Assembly (NCBI RefSeq): GCF_017744695.1
Contig: NZ_JAGIAS010000012.1
Location: 186,001-250,000, forward strand
DNA length: 64,000 bases
Reading direction: 5' to 3'
Source of the DNA: Dyadobacter sp.
GTDB taxonomy: Bacteria > Bacteroidota > Bacteroidia > Cytophagales > Spirosomataceae
The notes under the pieces were generated by a model, which worked only from the letters and a program-made list of their open reading frames with translations, was not told the DNA's origin and ran no database searches. The first letter of the stretch is position 1. Each line of letters opens with the position of its first letter. The translations under genes were made by a program, and so were the position numbers. Shown here one piece after another: positions 37,510 to 46,368 of this stretch.

Positions 37510-38406
37510 TCAATTCAAGGTCCGGTATTCGCTGGGTGTGCAACCAACGCGCTGCTTGAACAGCCGCGTAAAATGCTGAGGATATTTGAAGCCCAAATCA
37601 TAAGCCACCTGGGCCACGGACTTCTCAAGGTCGAAAACCCTTTCTTTCGCCAAATCGATTACCTTCTCCTGAATGTATTCCTGAGCTGTTTTGCCGGTTT
37701 CTTTTTTGATTACATCCCCGAAATAATTGGCCGAAAGGTTCAGCTCGGCAGCACACCAGGCTACCGAAGGCAGGCCGTTTTCAAATGGTTTGTCCGACGA
37801 ATAGTAGCCATTCAAAACTCCCTCGAAACGCTCGATGATGCTGTTGTTTGAATGATCACGGGTGATAAACTGCCGGTCATAGAAGCGGGTGCAATAATCC
37901 AGCAGCAACTCTATATTGGCCGAAATCAGTTTGCGGGTGTGTTTATCGATGGATTGGTCGAGTTCATGCCGGATTTTTCCGAAAAGATCCAGCACGATCT
38001 GCCGCTCTTTTTCGGAGACGTGCAGCGCCTCGTTGACATCGTAGGAAAAGAAAGAATACTCGTGAATGTGCCTGCCTAACGAAGTTCCTTTGATGAGCTC
38101 CGGGTGGAAAAGCAGCGCCCACCCTTTTGGCTCGAATGTCTTTACAGCCGGCTGCACCGCCAGTATCTGCCCCGGGGCGACGAACACCAGCGTACCTTCC
38201 TGATAGTCGTAGTGGCTTCGGCCGTATTTCAGTTCCCCACAATTGAGCTCTTTCAAATACACCGCATAAAGACCAAAATTGAACGTTTGGGCAGGCATTG
38301 GACCTGCTTTGGACAAGTCAAGCAGGGTTACAAGCGGATGCTGGGTTGCTACACCTCTCAGGTTGTTGTAAAAGGCCACACTATCGAGCTTCACTATTTC
38401 TTCCAT
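37510..38406 (-). CDS. AraC family transcriptional regulator
   Basis: A 298-residue regulator with an N-terminal cupin-like sensing domain (about 20-170, EGTLVFVAPGQILAVQP) and a C-terminal AraC HTH (about 195-298, LPSVAWCAAELNLSANYFGD, then VAQVAYDLGFKYPQHFTRLF). It is divergent from the aldo/keto reductase gene at 38570 and probably controls it, as is common for such pairs. The inducer is unknown. Confidence 0.93.
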   Translation of the reverse strand: MEEIVKLDSVAFYNNLRGVATQHPLVTLLDLSKAGPMPAQTFNFGLYAVYLKELNCGELKYGRSHYDYQEGTLVFVAPGQILAVQPAVKTFEPKGWALLFHPELIKGTSLGRHIHEYSFFSYDVNEALHVSEKERQIVLDLFGKIRHELDQSIDKHTRKLISANIELLLDYCTRFYDRQFITRDHSNNSIIERFEGVLNGYYSSDKPFENGLPSVAWCAAELNLSANYFGDVIKKETGKTAQEYIQEKVIDLAKERVFDLEKSVAQVAYDLGFKYPQHFTRLFKQRVGCTPSEYRTLN

Positions 38407-38569
38407 GTTCTTATATCTGTTGTAAACTCAAATTTAAGCACTGCATGCGCGATCAAAAAGTACCGGCATCCGAATCAGTAATAATGGTAGTTCAAACCGT
38501 AATCTGTGTCATTCTTCATTCGCCGGGGCGATTGAAATTTGCATTGTCAAACTAGGTCAAGATACACAA

Positions 38570-39670
38570 ATGGAGAACAGGAGAAACTTTATCAAAACTA
38601 CTACGGCAATGGGTGCTGGTTTATTCGGTCCATTCACCTCGCCCAACGCACAGCCAGCCCACCCAGCTGCGAACCTTAAAACAAGGACGCTTGGGATCGG
38701 CAAAAACAAAATCGAGGTTTCCTCCCTCGGCCTGGGTTGTATGGGGATGAGCTACCACCGGAGCTTTATCCCGGAGAAGAAATACATGATCTCGCTCATT
38801 CACAAAGCATTGGACATGGGCGTCACATTCTTTGATACCGCCGAAGCCTACGGCCCCTATCGCAATGAAGAACTCGTCGGCGAGGCGCTCGGCGCGAGGC
38901 GGAAGGATATCGTGCTCTGTACCAAATTCGGCTTCAACATTCAGGATGGCAAACTGGCCGGGACCAACAGCGATCCGCAGCATATTCGGCAAGTGGTGGA
39001 ACAATCTCTGAAAAGACTGAAAACGGATTACATCGATTTGCTCTACCAGCACCGTGTCGATCCGAATGTGCCGATCGAAGATGTGGCCGGCACGGTAAAA
39101 GACCTTATCTATGAAGGTAAGGTTAAGCATTTCGGGATGAGCGAAGCCAACTCCGAAACGATTCGCAAAGCGCACGTGGTGCAACCCCTCACCGCCTTGC
39201 AAAGCGAGTATTCTCTGATGACGCGCCAGCCTGAAAAAGATGTGGTCAAAACCTGCGAAGAGCTTGGCATCGGTTTTGTCCCATACAGCCCGCTGAGCCG
39301 CGGGTTCCTTTCCGGATACATCACCGAGCATACCAAATACAACCCGGCCAACGACAACCGGCCATCGCTTCCCCGCTACCAGCCGGAGGCGATCAAGGCG
39401 AATTGGGTGATGATCGATACACTCACAACTTTTGGCAACCAACGCGGGCTTTCAGCGGCACAGGTAGCATTGGCGTGGCTGATGGCACAGAAACCCTGGA
39501 TCGTGCCTATTCCCGGAACAACCAAACTCGCGCATTTGCAGGAAAACCTCTGGGCGATGGATTACCAGTTCACACCTCAAGAGCTCACCCAGTTGACGGC
39601 GGATCTCAACAAGATCACCATTGTGGGCGACCGTTATACCGGACAGTCTGCGCAGCAGGTGAATAAGTAA
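38570..39670 (+). CDS. Aldo/keto reductase with Tat-like leader
   Basis: A 366-residue NADPH-dependent aldehyde/ketone reductase of the AKR superfamily. The N-terminus (MENRRNFIKTTTAMGAGLFG) resembles a twin-arginine export signal, unusual for AKRs but seen in Bacteroidota. The catalytic tetrad is visible: Asp and Tyr in FFDTAEAYGPY, Lys in VLCTKFGF, His in LLYQHRVDPN. The late IPGTTKLAHLQENL binds the cofactor phosphate. It is the likely target of the divergent AraC regulator. Substrate unknown. Confidence 0.93.
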   Translation: MENRRNFIKTTTAMGAGLFGPFTSPNAQPAHPAANLKTRTLGIGKNKIEVSSLGLGCMGMSYHRSFIPEKKYMISLIHKALDMGVTFFDTAEAYGPYRNEELVGEALGARRKDIVLCTKFGFNIQDGKLAGTNSDPQHIRQVVEQSLKRLKTDYIDLLYQHRVDPNVPIEDVAGTVKDLIYEGKVKHFGMSEANSETIRKAHVVQPLTALQSEYSLMTRQPEKDVVKTCEELGIGFVPYSPLSRGFLSGYITEHTKYNPANDNRPSLPRYQPEAIKANWVMIDTLTTFGNQRGLSAAQVALAWLMAQKPWIVPIPGTTKLAHLQENLWAMDYQFTPQELTQLTADLNKITIVGDRYTGQSAQQVNK

Positions 39671-39692
39671 TCGTGCCGAGGGATCTTTCGCC

Positions 39693-40460
39693 TCAGCTTG
39701 TCCTGCGGTACACTCGCATTGCAAGCACGTATGCAAAAACTACAATTCCTCCACACCAGGCGAGCGCAAGCCAAAGCTGATCGCCTGCCGGTTGATTGGA
39801 TAATAGCGCACGGATCGTCTCGACCACCGATGTCACCGGCTGATTTTCCGCAAACACGCGGACTGCCGGCGGCATCGTGGCAGTAGGTACGAATGCCGAG
39901 CTGATCAGTGGTAGGAAATGGATCGGATAAGCGATTGCGGCTGCGCCATCGATAGTTTTTGCAGATAAACCTGCAATGGCCGCAATCCAGGTCAATGTCA
40001 AGGTAAATAATGCGAGAACACCAACTACGCCCAGCCACTCGAACACGCCCGCAGGCGAGCGGAAACCCATGAGCAGCGCTACCAGCACGATGATAAAAAG
40101 GGAGATCATATTCGATACGAGAGAGGTCAGCACATGTCCCCACAATGCGGCCGAGCGCGCAATCGGCATCGAATGAAACCGCTCGAATATGCCTTTCTGC
40201 ATATCTAAAAATAACCGGTAGGAAGTGTATCCGATGCTGTTTGCAATGGCGATCAGCAGGATGCCAGGCAGCAAATAGTTAACGTAGTTGTCCGTACCGG
40301 TCTGAATAGCCCCACCAAGTACGTATACGAAGAGCAACATCATGGCAATGGGCATTAAGGTAACGGTAATGATCGTATCCATGCTGCGGAAAACATGTCG
40401 CAACGAACGGCCCAGCATGACGGCAGTGTCTGTAAAAAAATAGGTCTTTGTAGCTTCCAT
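39693..40460 (-). CDS. ABC-2 type transporter permease
   Basis: A 255-residue inner-membrane permease with about six hydrophobic segments (for example VTLMPIAMMLLFVYVLGGAI and LLPGILLIAIANSIGYTSYR), of the DrrB-like ABC-2 family that exports drugs or lipids. The ATG at 40460 overlaps the ATPase stop region by tight packing. It works with the ATPase encoded upstream. Since that ATPase gene carries an amber codon, transporter function is uncertain. Confidence 0.9.
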   Translation of the reverse strand: MEATKTYFFTDTAVMLGRSLRHVFRSMDTIITVTLMPIAMMLLFVYVLGGAIQTGTDNYVNYLLPGILLIAIANSIGYTSYRLFLDMQKGIFERFHSMPIARSAALWGHVLTSLVSNMISLFIIVLVALLMGFRSPAGVFEWLGVVGVLALFTLTLTWIAAIAGLSAKTIDGAAAIAYPIHFLPLISSAFVPTATMPPAVRVFAENQPVTSVVETIRALLSNQPAGDQLWLALAWCGGIVVFAYVLAMRVYRRTS

Positions 40461-40461
40461 T

Positions 40462-41223
40462 TTATTTTTCCTGGTTAGCGCCAACGATCGCAAGGAAGAT
40501 TTCTTCCAGGCTCGGCTGTTTTTCGATGTATTCTACTGTCGCAGCGGGGAACAGCTTTTTCAGTTCTGCCAGCGTGCCGCTGACGATAATTTTTCCTTTG
40601 TCCAGAATAGCGATCCTGTCGGCGAGCTGTTCGGCTTCTTCCAGGTACTGGGTGGTCAGAAAGACGGTGGTGCCACCGGCCGCGAGTTCTTTAACGATTC
40701 TCCAGACCTCGATGCGGGCCTCCGGGTCAAGACCAGTGGTGGGCTCGTCCAGAAATACGAGCGGGGCGTTGCCGACCAGGCTCATCGCGATATCGAGCCT
40801 TCGACGCATTCCGCCTGAATAGGTGGATGCCATACGGCCGGCAGCTTCGGTTAGGCCAAAGCGTTTTAACAGATCGTCCGCGATTTGACGAGGATTTTGA
40901 AGGTGCCGTAGCCTGGCGATCAGGATCAGGTTCTCCCGCCCGCTAAGCATTTCGTCCACGGCGGCAAACTACCCAGTCAGGCTGATGACCTGACGGACCT
41001 GATCGGGACTTACGGTAACATCAAACCCATTGACGATGGCTTTCCCGCTATCGGGTTTGAGCAGCGTGGTCAGGATTTTGACAATTGTGGTTTTTCCGGA
41101 GCCATTGGTGCCGAGCAGTGCGAAAATGCTGCCCTTTTCTACCCCGAAATCCACCCCTTTGAGCACAGGAAGCCCGTTGAAGGACTTCTGAAGCCCTTCA
41201 ACTTGTATTGCCAGTTTTTGCAT
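40462..41223 (-). pseudogene. DrrA-like ABC transporter ATPase with in-frame amber codon
   Basis: This is the ATPase partner of the ABC-2 permease. The frame starts MQKLAIQVEGLQKSFNGLPV with Walker A GTNGSGKTT, reaches VRQVISLTG, then meets TAG at 40971-40969 (codon 85). The same frame continues FAAVDEMLSGRENLILIARL, then signature YSGGMRRRLDIAMSL, Walker B LVFLDEPTTGLDP and switch His replaced by Gln in FLTTQYLEEAEQLAD, as is usual in this DrrA family. The family normally has Gln at the stop position (LTGQFAAVDE), the Q-loop residue, so CAG seems to have become TAG. Otherwise the gene is intact at 253 codons. Confidence 0.85.
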
Positions 41224-41235
41224 GATTGACTTGGG

Positions 41236-42165
41236 TTAGATGATTGTAACGTTTGACAAATCGACGACTCTGAGGCCTTTGAGGGCCAGGTAGGTGAGCT
41301 TGTCCATCGTGGCCCCATCGAAGTTGATGGTTTTCAGGGCCAGGTGTGATTTGTTTGTCAAAGCGAAAGGAACTGTAAAGGAGACATTTCTGAGCGTTGC
41401 ACCCCGGAAGGACACATCGTTCAGGGCCGATTTGTCAAACCGGACGCCATCGAAGGTTTGACCGGCAAAGTCAACGCCACGCAGGTCGCAGTAGCTGAAA
41501 TCCACTCCAGTAAATGTGCAGTTTTCGAATACTGCTTTTCTGAGGTCTGTTTTGATCAGCTTCACATCCACCAGGTTTGCGTCCACAAATTTTGCGCCCT
41601 GGCCCGACATGTTTAGCATCGTGCGCACCAGGATGGATTGACGGAAGCTTGCGCCGGTCAGGTCAGTGACTGAAAAGTTGCATTCTGTCAGGTCGGCTCC
41701 ATCAAAATTCGCTTCCCGGGCGTCCGTGGCGTCAAAGGAGCTTCCGGTCAGGTCGGCATTGGAGAAGTCTGCCCCGCGTAGCGAGCTGGCTTTGAATTTT
41801 CCTTTGTGCAAAACAACACCTGCAAAATCGCTTCCTTGAAGATCGGCCGCGGTGAGGTTTATCAGAACCTGACGGTCGTGGGAACCGTTGGCATTCTCCA
41901 TTACATGAGCCGACGGCTTTGCCAACTCGGATGCATTAGATATTTCGGCAGCCACAGACGGCGCGTTTTCGGAAAAATAATTGAGATCTACCCCTAAAAT
42001 CTCCGCCAGCCGGTCGAATGTGGTGATGTCGGGCATCGATTCTCCTCTCTCCCATTTGCCGACTGCCTGCGGGCTGATAAATATCTGCTGGGCGAGCTGC
42101 GCCTGCGACATATTCTTCTCTTTTCGTGCTTTGGCGATCTTTTCGCCGATTACCTTGCTGTCCAT
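41236..42165 (-). CDS. XRE-type HTH fused to pentapeptide-repeat domain
   Basis: A 309-residue protein. Residues 1-65 are a Cro/CI-type HTH (ARKEKNMSQAQLAQQIFISP, QAVGKWERGESMPDITTFDR). A linker leads to a pentapeptide-repeat right-handed beta-helix (about 105-300) with A(D/N)LxG repeats such as LRGADFSNADLTGSSFDATD. The gene lies 12 bp upstream of the ABC ATPase and is probably cotranscribed, acting as the operon's regulator. What the pentapeptide domain contacts is unknown; DNA mimicry or protein binding is possible. Confidence 0.9.
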   Translation of the reverse strand: MDSKVIGEKIAKARKEKNMSQAQLAQQIFISPQAVGKWERGESMPDITTFDRLAEILGVDLNYFSENAPSVAAEISNASELAKPSAHVMENANGSHDRQVLINLTAADLQGSDFAGVVLHKGKFKASSLRGADFSNADLTGSSFDATDAREANFDGADLTECNFSVTDLTGASFRQSILVRTMLNMSGQGAKFVDANLVDVKLIKTDLRKAVFENCTFTGVDFSYCDLRGVDFAGQTFDGVRFDKSALNDVSFRGATLRNVSFTVPFALTNKSHLALKTINFDGATMDKLTYLALKGLRVVDLSNVTII

Positions 42166-42398
42166 CCGAATTGTGTTTTGTTTTTTGATTTCGATATCGC
42201 AAAACTATGTTGGAGACGCCAAGCGGCCTGTAAAAATGCGACTACTCTTGGTTGTATCGACGCTACTTCTGGTTGTTATTTGCATCCAACGCGTTGCAGC
42301 CCTTATAAAACACGCCGATTTGAAGGCCCAAACGTCGAAATCTTGCAGATTCCTGCGAAAGTTGATTTATTTCGTAAAAATCGAAAACAACTTTCATT

Positions 42399-44363
42399 TT
42401 GGAACACAGCGCAGACTATCACTCATTTCACAAACAGATCAAACCAGCCGGGCTTTTGATAGCCATCGGGATCGTATTCGGCGACATCGGGACCTCGCCA
42501 CTTTACACACTGAATGCGCTTTTCCATGAAGGAGAAATTGTTTCGCCCACCAAAGCGTTAGGCATTCTCAGCTGTATTATCTGGACGCTTACGCTTCAGA
42601 CTACCTTAAAATACATTCTCATCACCTTGCAAGCGGACAACCATGGTGAAGGTGGGATCTTTTCGCTTTACACGCTCATCAGGAGGTATTTTGGTAAATG
42701 GCTGATCGTGCCCGCCATCCTGGGCGGCGCATTCCTGATCGCCGACGGGATCATAACGCCACCCATATCGGTCGCCTCTGCGATCGAAGGGCTTCAAAAA
42801 TTTGACCCGCATCTGAACACAGTCCCGATCGTTATAGCGATAATCGTTGTGCTCTTCCTCATTCAGCAGCTCGGTACCCAGCAGATAGGAAAGTTTTTCG
42901 GACCGGTGATGCTCATTTGGTTTTCGTTTATCGGCGTGATCGGTTTAATGGCGCTCTCGTCGGACTGGTCCGTCTTGAAGGCCATAAACCCCTGGTATGC
43001 CTACGAGCTGCTGGTGAACTATCCGGCTGGCTTTTGGCTTTTGGGCGGCATATTTTTGTGTACCACGGGTGCAGAAGCACTTTACAGCGACATGGGCCAT
43101 GTAGGACGAAACAATATCCGTGTAAGCTGGATCTATGTAAAGTTTTGTCTGATTTTGAGCTACGCCGGACAGACGGCCTGGCTGTTGGGTGTGGGAAAAG
43201 CCAATGCATTGAGCCCCTTCTACAACATTATCCCCCAGGGCATTTACATCCCTTCCGTCATTTTAGCCTCGATGGCTACGGTGATCGCCAGTCAGGCGCT
43301 CATCTCTGGCTGTTTTACATTGGTTAATGAGGCGATCCGGCTCGGCGTGTGGCCCCGAAACCGGGTGATCTTCCCGGGCACAATCCGCGGGCAAATGTAC
43401 ATTCCATTCTTCAACTGGTTTCTCATGTGCGCTTGTATCCTGATGGTCCTGCACTTCCGCGAATCAAAAAACATGGAGGCAGCATTCGGCCTTTCCGTGA
43501 CGTTGACCATGTTGATTACCACTTTTTTGATGGCGCTATACCTGGTTACCCGGCGGGTAAATATGGCCCTGGTGGGACTGATCACAGCCGTATTCCTGGC
43601 CGTCGAATGTTCGTTTCTTACCGCTAACCTGCAAAAGCTGCACGAAGGAGGCTGGATTATGCTCGTGGTAGGAGCTATTCTTTCGTTGACCATGCTTACC
43701 TGGCAGCAAGGCCGCCGCATGCAGGAAAAACTGATCGCTTTTTCACCGATTACCCCGATTGTCGCGCAAAAGCTAAGCGACCTTTCTACGAACTACGCCA
43801 TCCGAAGTTATGCGACCAACCTGATATACCTCACTTCAAGCAGTAAAAGTGATCTGATTGAAACCAGGGCGCTGGATTCAATTTTCAATAGTCCGGCCAA
43901 GCGCGCGGATATCTATTGGTTCATTCATGTTAACGTGGCCGATGAGCCGTACACGTTGCATTACGATGTAAAAACGATTTCGCCGAACGATGCCTACTTT
44001 ATCAATATCCACATCGGATTTCGCATCGAGCCCAAAGTCGATTTGTTCTTCCGCCGCATTGTTCAGGACCTGATCTCAACCGGGGAATTGGTCTACGAGC
44101 AGGCCGAGGAAAAGAAATATGACCGGCGCGATATGGGAGATTACCGATTTATAGTGGGCAGCTCTTACCTGTCCTATGACAATGCCTTATCATTTTGGAA
44201 AAACCTTCTGATTAAATCCTATTACAACCTGAAAATGATCGGCGTGCAGGAAGGAGCCAACTTCGGGTTAGATGAAAGCAATGTTATTTATGAAAAATAT
44301 CCGCTCGTGTATCAGCCTTTGGATGAATATGTAATACGCCGAAACCCGGCAGCCGGCAGCTAG
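42399..44363 (+). CDS. kup: Kup-type potassium uptake transporter
   Basis: A 654-residue potassium:proton symporter. It opens with the strong family signature IAIGIVFGDIGTSPLYTLNA, then ALGILSCIIWTLTLQTTLKY and DNHGEGGIFSLYTLI, and has about twelve membrane helices followed by a cytoplasmic C-terminal region of some 180 residues. The length is usual for Kup (about 620-660). The only start near the signature is TTG at 42399. It is divergent from the XRE-pentapeptide gene across 233 bp in which I see no clear operator. Confidence 0.93.
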   Translation: MEHSADYHSFHKQIKPAGLLIAIGIVFGDIGTSPLYTLNALFHEGEIVSPTKALGILSCIIWTLTLQTTLKYILITLQADNHGEGGIFSLYTLIRRYFGKWLIVPAILGGAFLIADGIITPPISVASAIEGLQKFDPHLNTVPIVIAIIVVLFLIQQLGTQQIGKFFGPVMLIWFSFIGVIGLMALSSDWSVLKAINPWYAYELLVNYPAGFWLLGGIFLCTTGAEALYSDMGHVGRNNIRVSWIYVKFCLILSYAGQTAWLLGVGKANALSPFYNIIPQGIYIPSVILASMATVIASQALISGCFTLVNEAIRLGVWPRNRVIFPGTIRGQMYIPFFNWFLMCACILMVLHFRESKNMEAAFGLSVTLTMLITTFLMALYLVTRRVNMALVGLITAVFLAVECSFLTANLQKLHEGGWIMLVVGAILSLTMLTWQQGRRMQEKLIAFSPITPIVAQKLSDLSTNYAIRSYATNLIYLTSSSKSDLIETRALDSIFNSPAKRADIYWFIHVNVADEPYTLHYDVKTISPNDAYFINIHIGFRIEPKVDLFFRRIVQDLISTGELVYEQAEEKKYDRRDMGDYRFIVGSSYLSYDNALSFWKNLLIKSYYNLKMIGVQEGANFGLDESNVIYEKYPLVYQPLDEYVIRRNPAAGS

Positions 44364-44400
44364 TAAAATGCCCTTGCCGCCGGACCTGCCCGGGAAAGCG

Positions 44401-44505
44401 CTAACCGAAATATATCCGGCAGGCGAAGGCAGTGATTGACATGATGGAGAGAATGAGAAGAAGGAAGCTGAAAGGTTTGACCCGGTTACGACTTCGAGGT
44501 TTCAT
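44401..44505 (-). CDS. Possible 34-residue membrane peptide
   Basis: A short frame, MKPRSRNRVKPFSFLLLILS followed by IMSITAFACRIYFG, with a basic N-terminus and a single membrane helix. It sits between kup and the band-7 gene. Plausible only from its composition; there is no family match. Confidence 0.3.
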   Translation of the reverse strand: MKPRSRNRVKPFSFLLLILSIMSITAFACRIYFG

Positions 44506-44561
44506 GGTTGGAACTGTTTAGTGAAAAGCGTTTTTTTATGATCGTCAATACTTTAAATACA

Positions 44562-45485
44562 TTATTTGTCGCTCAATAGCAGTGGTATATTCCCTTTTGC
44601 AGGAATGATGACAATTTTTGAATTGGGGGATCCCGCCAGCTCTTTTTGTGCTTTGATATTTTCGTATTGAAGCTGTTTGTCTGTCAGGCTTAAAGAAATA
44701 ATCGTCTGGTAGTCAGCAATACCCCTGGCTTCAACACGCTTTCTTTCGGCTTCCTGCTTTTCTTTTTGTAAGACAAACTCCATTTTCTGGGCTTCCTGCT
44801 CGGCATTGATTTTCGATTCGATCGTCTTCTTGACCGACTCGGGGAGATTGATATTACGAATAAGAATTTGTTCCAGGATTAGACCACGGCTCTTGAAATC
44901 CTTATCTATCGATTGATAAATGCGGTTCTGGAATTCGTCCCGTCGCTTAGAGTAAAGTGCGACGGCGTCGTAATAAACTGCATTGTCCCGGATGCGCGTT
45001 CTGGTGACCGGTCTGACAATTTTGTCTTTATAGTCTACCCCAATCCCCTTGTAAATACCTGGGGCTTTGTCGGGCATGATCTTGTAAAGGACGGTCAGGT
45101 CTATAACCACTTCCAACCCATCCGCCGAAAGTACCCGAATAGCGTCGTCTCCTTTGACCTCCCCTTCGCTGGTCACGGCAGACATCGTATAATTTTGCGT
45201 CTTGGTATCAAAAATGGCTACATTGGCCAATGGGTTGACAAAATTGAGCCCGTTTTCCAGGACCCGCGGATTTACTTTACCGAAAAGTGACTGGACGCCA
45301 ATCGTGCCGGCATCGATTTGTCTGATGCCAGCTGACACCACTCCCAGGGCGGCCACGACACTGCCGGCGATTTTTAATACACCTGCATATCGGGCAATTT
45401 GATTGTCCGCATTCGAAACGAATACCCCCACCAACAGTAGCAGTATCCCCATTACTAAAATGAACATAGTCGGATGGTTTAACAT
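44562..45485 (-). CDS. SPFH/band-7 (prohibitin-like) membrane protein
   Basis: A 307-residue membrane-anchored protein. One hydrophobic N-terminal segment (MFILVMGILLLLVGVFVS) and another near 40-60 precede an SPFH/band-7 domain (about 65-240, VQSLFGKVNPRVLENGLNFV, RDEFQNRIYQSIDKDF) and a charged coiled coil (INAEQEAQKMEFVLQKEKQE). These scaffold proteins form ring oligomers that organise membrane domains or proteases. ATG 45485 is chosen because the residues upstream of it look unrelated. No NfeD partner is adjacent. Confidence 0.9.
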   Translation of the reverse strand: MLNHPTMFILVMGILLLLVGVFVSNADNQIARYAGVLKIAGSVVAALGVVSAGIRQIDAGTIGVQSLFGKVNPRVLENGLNFVNPLANVAIFDTKTQNYTMSAVTSEGEVKGDDAIRVLSADGLEVVIDLTVLYKIMPDKAPGIYKGIGVDYKDKIVRPVTRTRIRDNAVYYDAVALYSKRRDEFQNRIYQSIDKDFKSRGLILEQILIRNINLPESVKKTIESKINAEQEAQKMEFVLQKEKQEAERKRVEARGIADYQTIISLSLTDKQLQYENIKAQKELAGSPNSKIVIIPAKGNIPLLLSDK

Positions 45486-45689
45486 TTGTTTGAAAACTAT
45501 CAGTCTATACGATCCAAACACATGCCATATATCAACCGACAACCAAATGACTGATTTGCAGACAATTGAATATTGGAATTACATCTTATTTGACTTTGGG
45601 ATTATCAAAATGATAAGAAACCTATCATTTTGAAAGGATACTTTGAAGAGCCCGGCCGGACCCACATTCGCGGTTAACGTTCCGCTCCG

Positions 45690-46364
45690 TCAACCTTCAA
45701 CGATTTGACCGTCAGCCATATGAATTCTGCGGTCGGCCCGACGGGCAAAATCTTCATCGTGGGTGACCACCAGAACGGTTTGTTGTCTTTCCCTGGCCAG
45801 TTCTTTAAAGAGGCCAAAAACGGTCGCGCTGTTTGTGCTATCCAGGTTCCCGGTCGGTTCGTCCCCCATCACGATCAGCGGGTCGTTGATCAGCGCCCTG
45901 GCAATGGCCACGCGTTGCTGCTGGCCTCCGGAAAGCAATGCGGCCCGCTTGGTGGCCTGACTATCCACGTCCAGCAGTTTCAACAGATCCATCGCCCGCT
46001 GCTCGATCTGGCCGGTGGGAACTGCGCCCAGCTTGCGGGCGGGAAGCATGACATTTTCCAGGGAAGTAAATTCGGGAAGCAGATAATGGAATTGAAACAC
46101 AAAACCGATGTGACGATTGCGGAAAGCCGCTAACCAACGGTTTGGCTTTCCCTTCATCTGCTCTCCGTCAATTTCGATGCTACCCTCGAAGTCAGTATCC
46201 ATCGTCGATAGCAGGTATAGCAACGTCGATTTGCCGCTACCCGACTTCCCTGTTATAGCCACGAACTCGCCTGCTTTCACCTGGAAGCCAACATTGTTGA
46301 GTACCTGGTTTCGGACCGGTTCATTAAAATACTTATTGAGGTTTGCAACTTCCAGTACGTTCAT
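45690..46364 (-). CDS. ABC transporter ATPase (MacB/LolD type)
   Basis: A 224-residue ATPase with Walker A ITGKSGSGKST, Q-loop IGFVFQFHYLLPEFTSLENV, signature LSGGQQQRVAIARAL, Walker B LIVMGDEPTGNLDS and switch His in VVTHDEDFA. It is the last gene of the efflux operon and overlaps nothing, starting 5 bp after the permease stop codon. It drives the FtsX/MacB-like permease. Confidence 0.93.
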   Translation of the reverse strand: MNVLEVANLNKYFNEPVRNQVLNNVGFQVKAGEFVAITGKSGSGKSTLLYLLSTMDTDFEGSIEIDGEQMKGKPNRWLAAFRNRHIGFVFQFHYLLPEFTSLENVMLPARKLGAVPTGQIEQRAMDLLKLLDVDSQATKRAALLSGGQQQRVAIARALINDPLIVMGDEPTGNLDSTNSATVFGLFKELARERQQTVLVVTHDEDFARRADRRIHMADGQIVEG

Positions 46365-46368
46365 AGGG

